Assembly (NCBI GenBank): GCA_041658185.1
Contig: JBBAAR010000005.1
Coordinates: forward strand, 62,001 to 126,000
From: UBA8919 sp041658185
Lineage (GTDB): Bacteria; Elusimicrobiota; UBA8919
DNA: 64,000 nt
Direction: 5' to 3'
A model generated the notes under the pieces. That model was not told the DNA's origin, did not search any database, and saw nothing but the letters and a program-made list of their open reading frames with translations. Made by a program: the position numbers and the translations under genes. This document shows, in pieces, positions 59,819 to 64,000 of the stretch. The stretch's first letter is position 1. Each line of letters opens with the position of its first letter.

Positions 59819-60139
59819 ATGAAGTTAGGTATAATTATTTATTCTAATGATGCAGAGGCAATCTGGAATGCTTTCCGGCTTGCCAACTTAGCATTGACAG
59901 AGAAAAATGAAGTTAAGATTTTTCTCTTAGCAAAAGGTGTAGAATACGAGAGTTTGTCAAACGAAAAGTTTAATATCTTAAAACTTGCGCAGGATTTTGT
60001 CAATAATAATGGTGAAATTTTAGCTTGTGGGACTTGCCTCAAACAAAGACAAAAAGAAGGCACGGAACTATGTCCTCTTTCAACTTTAAAAGATTTATAT
60101 AAACTTGTTGAGGAATGCGACAAGGTCTTGACATTTTAA
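59819..60139 (+). CDS. DsrE-like sulfur-relay protein
   Basis: 106 residues, DsrE/DsrF fold. The likely sulfur-carrying site is ILACGTCLKQRQKEGTELCP, with cysteines near 80, 83 and 95. Such proteins bind persulfide and pass it to partners, including Hdr-like complexes. It follows arsR by 21 bases and precedes the sulfide:quinone-like flavoprotein by 13, so the three are one operon. Ribosome site aggaggtgccgg. Confidence 0.85.
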   Translation: MKLGIIIYSNDAEAIWNAFRLANLALTEKNEVKIFLLAKGVEYESLSNEKFNILKLAQDFVNNNGEILACGTCLKQRQKEGTELCPLSTLKDLYKLVEECDKVLTF

Positions 60140-60152
60140 GGAGGCTCACAAA

Positions 60153-61313
60153 ATGAACAGTAAAACAATAATTGTTCTTGGTGGTGGAAGCGGTGGTGTC
60201 GTTTGTGCCGATGAACTTAGAAAAAAGTTGGATAAGAAACATCGGATAATACTTATTGATAAAAATGAAAAGCATCTATTTTATCCGTCATTACTCTGGT
60301 TAATTTTTGGTTGGCGAAAACCGGAACAGATTCAGCGTCCTTTGAACTTATTGAATAAAAGAGAAATAGAATTTATACACGGAGAAGTAGAAGAAATTAA
60401 CCTGAAAAATTCTTTAATAAGTGTTAATGGACGGAAATTAAATTATGATTATTTAGTTATTTCTCTGGGGGCAGAACTGAATAAATCTGGACTCCCTTCG
60501 GTCGCCAAAACAGACAAAATTTTCAATTTTTATTGCCTTGAAGATGCAAAACTTGCATCCGAAGTAATTGGTAATTTTACAAATGGTAAAATTGCAATTT
60601 TAGTTTATTCTTTACCATTTAAATGTCCCGCCGCACCTTACGAAGCAGCACTTCTTTTAGATTATTTTTTTACAAAAAAGAATTTGAGAGATAAAACTGA
60701 TATACAGATTTTTACTCCTGAAATTTTGCCAATGCTAACCGCGGGAGCGATGTTGGGTAATGCTGTAAAACAAATGGTTGAACAAAGAAATATTAAGTTT
60801 AACCCGGGATTGAAATTTATATCAATTGATGGAGAAAAACAGGAAATAAAATTTGAAAATAATAGAGTAGAACACTTTGACCTTCTGTTAGTTGTTCCCC
60901 CACATCAAGCCCCCAAAGTAGTAAAAGATGCCGGATTGACTGGTGAATCCGGTTGGGTTTCTGTTGACTCAAAGACACTTCAGACAAAATATGAAAATGT
61001 TTTTGCTATTGGAGATGTGACTTCAATCAAATTACCAAACGGGAAAATATTACCGAAAGCAGGTGTTTTTGCACACTATCAAGCAGAGGTTGTTGCAAAG
61101 AATATCGCAAATGAAATAAAGGGTAATGACAAAAAAACTGAATTTAATGGTAAGGGTTCTTGTTTTTTAGAGATGGGCTATGGCAAGGCAGGTTATGCAA
61201 GTGGAGATTTTTATGCATCACCTGACCCGGCAATCAAATTACATAAACCATCTAAAATCTGGCATATAGGTAAAATACTTTTTGAAAAATGGTGGTTCTG
61301 GAAATGGTTTTGA
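60153..61313 (+). CDS. Sulfide:quinone-oxidoreductase-like flavoprotein
   Basis: 386 residues, pyridine-nucleotide-disulfide fold. FAD site IIVLGGGSGGVVCADEL; second GD motif FAIGDVTSIKLPNGKILPKAGVFAHYQAE. Cysteines C128 (NFYCLED), C158 (FKCPAAPYE) and C337 (GSCFLEMG) are spaced like the SQR triad. The tail FEKWWFWKWF is amphipathic and may touch the membrane. It could oxidise sulfide or persulfide; flavocytochrome-c sulfide dehydrogenase relatives are an alternative. Strong ribosome site aaggaggctc. Confidence 0.88.
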   Translation: MNSKTIIVLGGGSGGVVCADELRKKLDKKHRIILIDKNEKHLFYPSLLWLIFGWRKPEQIQRPLNLLNKREIEFIHGEVEEINLKNSLISVNGRKLNYDYLVISLGAELNKSGLPSVAKTDKIFNFYCLEDAKLASEVIGNFTNGKIAILVYSLPFKCPAAPYEAALLLDYFFTKKNLRDKTDIQIFTPEILPMLTAGAMLGNAVKQMVEQRNIKFNPGLKFISIDGEKQEIKFENNRVEHFDLLLVVPPHQAPKVVKDAGLTGESGWVSVDSKTLQTKYENVFAIGDVTSIKLPNGKILPKAGVFAHYQAEVVAKNIANEIKGNDKKTEFNGKGSCFLEMGYGKAGYASGDFYASPDPAIKLHKPSKIWHIGKILFEKWWFWKWF

Positions 61314-61315
61314 GA

Positions 61316-61404
61316 TTACTTTTTTGTAAAACATTACATTTTGGTAAAGTTTAATTTGCGTCGGAAAAGGATGTTTTTGAACTAAAAGCATTACTAAAAA
61401 GTAA
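61316..61404 (+). promoter_or_regulatory. Three TTAC-N6-GTAA dyads (candidate activator sites)
   Basis: Identical half-sites at 61316-61329, 61334-61347 and 61391-61404, each TTAC, six bases, GTAA. The first two are 18 bases apart centre to centre, the third 57 bases further. They lie 80-170 bases before the -24/-12 promoter, the normal place for enhancer sites of NtrC-type activators. Confidence 0.7.
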
Positions 61405-61439
61405 CGTTTAAGACAGTAGAAACTATCAAAAAGTTTTAT

Positions 61440-61477
61440 AGGATACCTGATTTATCGTCGGGTATCCTATCTTTTTT
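61440..61477 (+). terminator. Terminator of the arsR-dsrE-sqr operon
   Basis: 11-bp stem (61440-61450 with 61458-61468, one G-T pair), 7-base loop, then atctttttt. It lies between the putative activator sites and the hdrC promoter. Confidence 0.85.
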
Positions 61478-61482
61478 ATAAT

Positions 61483-61500
61483 TTGGCAAGTTTGTTGCTT
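61483..61500 (+). promoter_or_regulatory. Sigma-54 (-24/-12) promoter of hdrCBA
   Basis: TTGGCAAGTTTGTTGCTT: GG at 61485-61486 and GC at 61497-61498 with exactly 10 bases between, matching TGGCAC-N5-TTGCW except one base. Start point expected near 61510; the hdrC GTG is at 61560 with gggagg 9 bases before. Confidence 0.8.
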
Positions 61501-61559
61501 ATAATTAAATATAGGCAAGGCGCAAAGAACAAAATACTAAATCAGGGAGGTTTAAGGAA

Positions 61560-62210
61560 GTGAAATGGTTTATTCATTCGGATACATTGAAGTCAGAGTT
61601 TGTCCGAGAAATAGAGCGGGAATCTAAAACAAAAATTTTCCATTGTTACCAGTGTAGTAAATGCTCGGCTGGTTGTCCTATCGCATATGAAATGGACTAT
61701 ACTCCGAATCAAATCATCAGGATGATTCAGTTGGGAATGGACAAGACCGTTCTTTCTTCTAATACAATCTGGCTCTGCGCCTCCTGTATTACCTGCAGCG
61801 CCAGGTGTCCGCGGGAAATAGAAATAGCCGAAGTGATGGATTCATTAAGAAGGATTGCTTACCGGAGAAATATTTTTCCCAAACAGCACACGGATATACC
61901 GCTTTTTAACCGTATATTTTTAAAGAATATTGAACTTTTCGGAAGATTATATGAATTCGGATTGATAGGAATGTTTAATATTTTAAGCGGCAACTTTTTC
62001 AAAGATTTTGTTCATGCGCCAAAGATGTTTCTCAAAGGAAAAATAAACATTTTCCCCGTGCATATTAAAGGACTAAAAGAAATAAGAGAAATGTTCAAAA
62101 ATTCAGGAAAAATGGAAAAGGTCCGCAGAAAAAAAATATTGACATTGAGGTTTATGATTAAAAGGCTCATAGAAAAATTACCTTTCATAAAAGGAGCGGC
62201 AGAAAAATGA
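61560..62210 (+). CDS. hdrC: Heterodisulfide reductase subunit C-like protein
   Basis: 216 residues, GTG start. Two 4Fe-4S motifs: CYQCSKCSAGCP (C29, C32, C35, C39) and CASCITCSARCP (C73, C76, C79, C83), as in HdrC. The C-terminal helices (FGRLYEFGLIGMFNILSGNFF) may be peripheral to the membrane. It passes electrons between HdrA and HdrB. Overlaps hdrB by 4 bases and follows a sigma-54 promoter. Confidence 0.92.
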   Translation: MKWFIHSDTLKSEFVREIERESKTKIFHCYQCSKCSAGCPIAYEMDYTPNQIIRMIQLGMDKTVLSSNTIWLCASCITCSARCPREIEIAEVMDSLRRIAYRRNIFPKQHTDIPLFNRIFLKNIELFGRLYEFGLIGMFNILSGNFFKDFVHAPKMFLKGKINIFPVHIKGLKEIREMFKNSGKMEKVRRKKILTLRFMIKRLIEKLPFIKGAAEK

Positions 62211-63079
62211 AATATGCCTATTTTCCAGGTTGTTCCCTGCATTCAACATCCAAGGAATATGACATCTCTACCAGAGCAGTTGCTCAAGCATTAGGTATAG
62301 AATTGTATGAGATTCCTGATTGGATTTGTTGCGGCGCTTCTCCTGCCCATACAACTCTTCATTACCTATCTCTGGCTTTGCCGGTAAAGAATCTGCTTAT
62401 TACTCAATCCGCCGGAGCCAATGAATTGGCGGTTTCTTGTGCGGCTTGTTTCAACCGGTTGAAGACAGCCAATCACATTGTCAAAACCGATGAAGAAAAA
62501 AGAGGGAAGATAAATGAACTCCTGAAAGACAGATATGAGGGTGAAGTCAAAATAAAACATTTTTTAGAAATAATAGTAAAGGAATACGGTCTGGAAAAAA
62601 TTACTCAAAAAATTTCCCGCAAACTCACCGGATTAAAAGTCGCCTGTTACTACGGTTGTCTTCTGGTACGACCGCATAAGATAATGGAATTTGATGATGT
62701 AGAAAACCCTCAAATAATGGACCGGTTAATGACCGCATTAGGTGCGCAATCGTTAGATTGGCCTTATAAGGTGGAATGTTGCGGAGCAAGTTTTTCCCTA
62801 ACCAAGACCGACATAGTGTTAAAATTGGGTAATGATATATTGCAGACGGCAAAGGATGCCGGTGCGGATTGTCTGGTTGTTGCCTGTCCTTTATGTCAAT
62901 CAAATCTTGATTTAAGACAGAGAGAGATTGAAAAAAAATACAATACTAAATTTAATCTTCCCATTCTCTACTTCACTCAACTTCTGGGTTTAGCCCTGTC
63001 CATTGACCCAAAAAAGTTGGGTTTGAATAAACATATTATCAGCCCTCAAACCCTGTTAAAAGAAAAAATACTATTATGA
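62207..63079 (+). CDS. hdrB: Heterodisulfide reductase subunit B-like protein
   Basis: 290 residues. Two CCG domains: C9, C41-C42 and C78/C81 (DWICCGASPAH, SCAACF), then C147, C151, C191-C192 and C227/C230 (ACYYGCLL, ECCGASFSLTK, ACPLC). In methanogens these hold two non-cubane 4Fe-4S clusters that cleave CoM-S-S-CoB; both sets look complete here. In bacteria the substrate is unknown. Overlaps hdrA by 4 bases. Confidence 0.93.
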   Translation: MKYAYFPGCSLHSTSKEYDISTRAVAQALGIELYEIPDWICCGASPAHTTLHYLSLALPVKNLLITQSAGANELAVSCAACFNRLKTANHIVKTDEEKRGKINELLKDRYEGEVKIKHFLEIIVKEYGLEKITQKISRKLTGLKVACYYGCLLVRPHKIMEFDDVENPQIMDRLMTALGAQSLDWPYKVECCGASFSLTKTDIVLKLGNDILQTAKDAGADCLVVACPLCQSNLDLRQREIEKKYNTKFNLPILYFTQLLGLALSIDPKKLGLNKHIISPQTLLKEKILL

Positions 63080-64000
63080 AGATAGGCGTGTTTGTCTGTC
63101 ATTGCGGCACTAATATCTCCGCTACTGTTGATGTGGAAAAAGTAGCGGGAGAAATTGCCAAATTGCCGCATGTGGTAAAATCCTGCACTTACAAATATAT
63201 GTGTTCTGACCCCGGCCAACTTTTAATCAGCGAAGCGATTAAAAAGGAAAAACTTGACCGAGTTGTAGTCGCTGCCTGTTCACCCCGTCTTCACGAACGC
63301 ACATTTCAAAAATGTTTGGAAAAAAATGGTATAAATCCATATTTTGTAGAAATGGCTAATATCCGGGAACAATGTTCGTGGGTGCATGAGAATAAAGAAG
63401 AGGCAACTGAAAAGGCTATTGATATAGTAAAACTTGCCGTAGCAAAAGTAAGCAAAAATAAACCTTTGTTTAAAATGAAAGTTTCTGTAGAGAAAAAAGC
63501 GCTGATACTTGGCGGTGGAATTTCTGGAATTCAGGCGGCCATTGATATCGGTATCGCCGGCTTTAAAGCAGTAATTGTGGAAAGAGAACCAAGCATCGGA
63601 GGCAGGATGGCGCAGTTTGATAAGACATTCCCTACTTTGGATTGTGCGGCATGTATCTTGACGCCTAAAATGGTTCAAGTCAACCAGGATGAAAATATTA
63701 AAATTTATACATATTCAGAAGTAGAAAAAGTTTCAGGTTACGTAGGAAATTTTACGGTAAGAATCCGTAAACGCGCCCGTTCTGTAGATATGTCTAAATG
63801 TACGGGTTGCGGAATTTGCTGGCAGAAATGCCCGGTTAAGGTTTCGTCGGAATTTGACCAGGGATTGGGAACGCGCAAAGCAATTTATGTGCCTTTTCCT
63901 CAGGCGGTACCCAATGTGCCGGTTATCGACCGGAAGAACTGCCGTTATTTTACTCTCGGGAAATGTAAAGTTTGTCAAAAAGTTTGCCCGGCAGAAGCGA
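63076..64000 (+). CDS. hdrA: Heterodisulfide reductase subunit A-like protein (partial, runs off the end)
   Basis: The first 308 residues are in the window; the family is usually ~650 or more. An N-terminal domain (IGVFVCHCGTNISATVDVEKV) carries CHCG; the FAD site is GGGISG (146-151) with VERE and GGRMAQ; the Hdr-type DCAACILTPKMV at ~189-200 follows. Two 4Fe-4S motifs are C242/C245/C248/C252 (KCTGCGICWQKCP) and C289/C297/C300/C304. HdrA receives electrons, often from hydrogenase or MvhD/FrhB-like partners, and may bifurcate them. No partner subunit is visible before the window ends. Confidence 0.93.
   Translation, partial: MKIGVFVCHCGTNISATVDVEKVAGEIAKLPHVVKSCTYKYMCSDPGQLLISEAIKKEKLDRVVVAACSPRLHERTFQKCLEKNGINPYFVEMANIREQCSWVHENKEEATEKAIDIVKLAVAKVSKNKPLFKMKVSVEKKALILGGGISGIQAAIDIGIAGFKAVIVEREPSIGGRMAQFDKTFPTLDCAACILTPKMVQVNQDENIKIYTYSEVEKVSGYVGNFTVRIRKRARSVDMSKCTGCGICWQKCPVKVSSEFDQGLGTRKAIYVPFPQAVPNVPVIDRKNCRYFTLGKCKVCQKVCPAEA

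Overview
The window is a low-GC bacterial chromosome segment, almost entirely coding and mostly on the + strand. Prepilin, SPOR, lipoprotein, site-2 protease and outer-membrane barrel proteins indicate a Gram-negative-type envelope. The gene order (rpsB-tsf-pyrH-frr-uppS-cdsA-dxr-rseP-ispG, then murC-murB-ddl-ftsQAZ-pilT, then an aromatic amino acid cluster running into cmk-plsC-ispH-rpsA) and a heterodisulfide-reductase locus suit an uncultivated anaerobic lineage near Omnitrophota, Elusimicrobiota or similar candidate phyla. That placement is an inference; no rRNA is present to settle it.

Layout. 0-5.8 kb: a Ca-loop beta-propeller protein, comM, a decayed MNT/HEPN toxin-antitoxin cassette sitting between two copies of the comM 3' end, then YbjQ-like, membrane and prepilin genes. 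5.9-14.6 kb: typA, a LigD-type phosphoesterase, envelope proteins, dprA, topA, xer. 14.6-31.8 kb: a long housekeeping run covering translation, isoprenoids, phospholipid, peptidoglycan and division, ending with pilT and pgeF. 31.8-40.6 kb: pheA-hisC-aroF-tyrA-aroA-cmk-plsC-ispH-rpsA, tightly overlapping. 40.6-46.5 kb: a TPR protein, a metalloprotease/propeller/barrel fusion and conserved hypothetical genes. 46.7-50.8 kb: an accessory island starting at a tRNA-Ala gene whose 3' end is overlapped by a large serine recombinase gene, with small proteins, an unknown 243-aa protein preceded by a 12-bp repeat array, an XRE regulator and a lipoprotein. 51.1-53.6 kb: dnaX, recR, tRNA-Asn. 53.8-55.1 kb: a zeta-toxin pair and a broken sigma-like gene.

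55.3-64.0 kb is the most distinctive region. It encodes a divergent sigma-54-like factor, an FMN-binding-type protein, a cytoplasmic two-CW histidine kinase, an NtrC-type activator, an ArsR repressor, a DsrE-like protein, a sulfide:quinone-oxidoreductase-like flavoprotein and HdrC-HdrB-HdrA (HdrA runs off the end). A -24/-12 promoter (GG-N10-GC) lies just before hdrC, and three identical-type dyads (TTAC-N6-GTAA) lie upstream of it. The parts therefore read as one circuit: redox or sulfur sensing leading to sigma-54-dependent expression of an Hdr-type electron-transfer complex.

Two further signals stand out. The serine recombinase has a 113-nt leader under a consensus promoter with two competing folds, one of them a terminator. 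Short palindromic or tandem low-complexity stretches also sit in frame inside conserved genes (hisC, ispG, ddl, tyrA).
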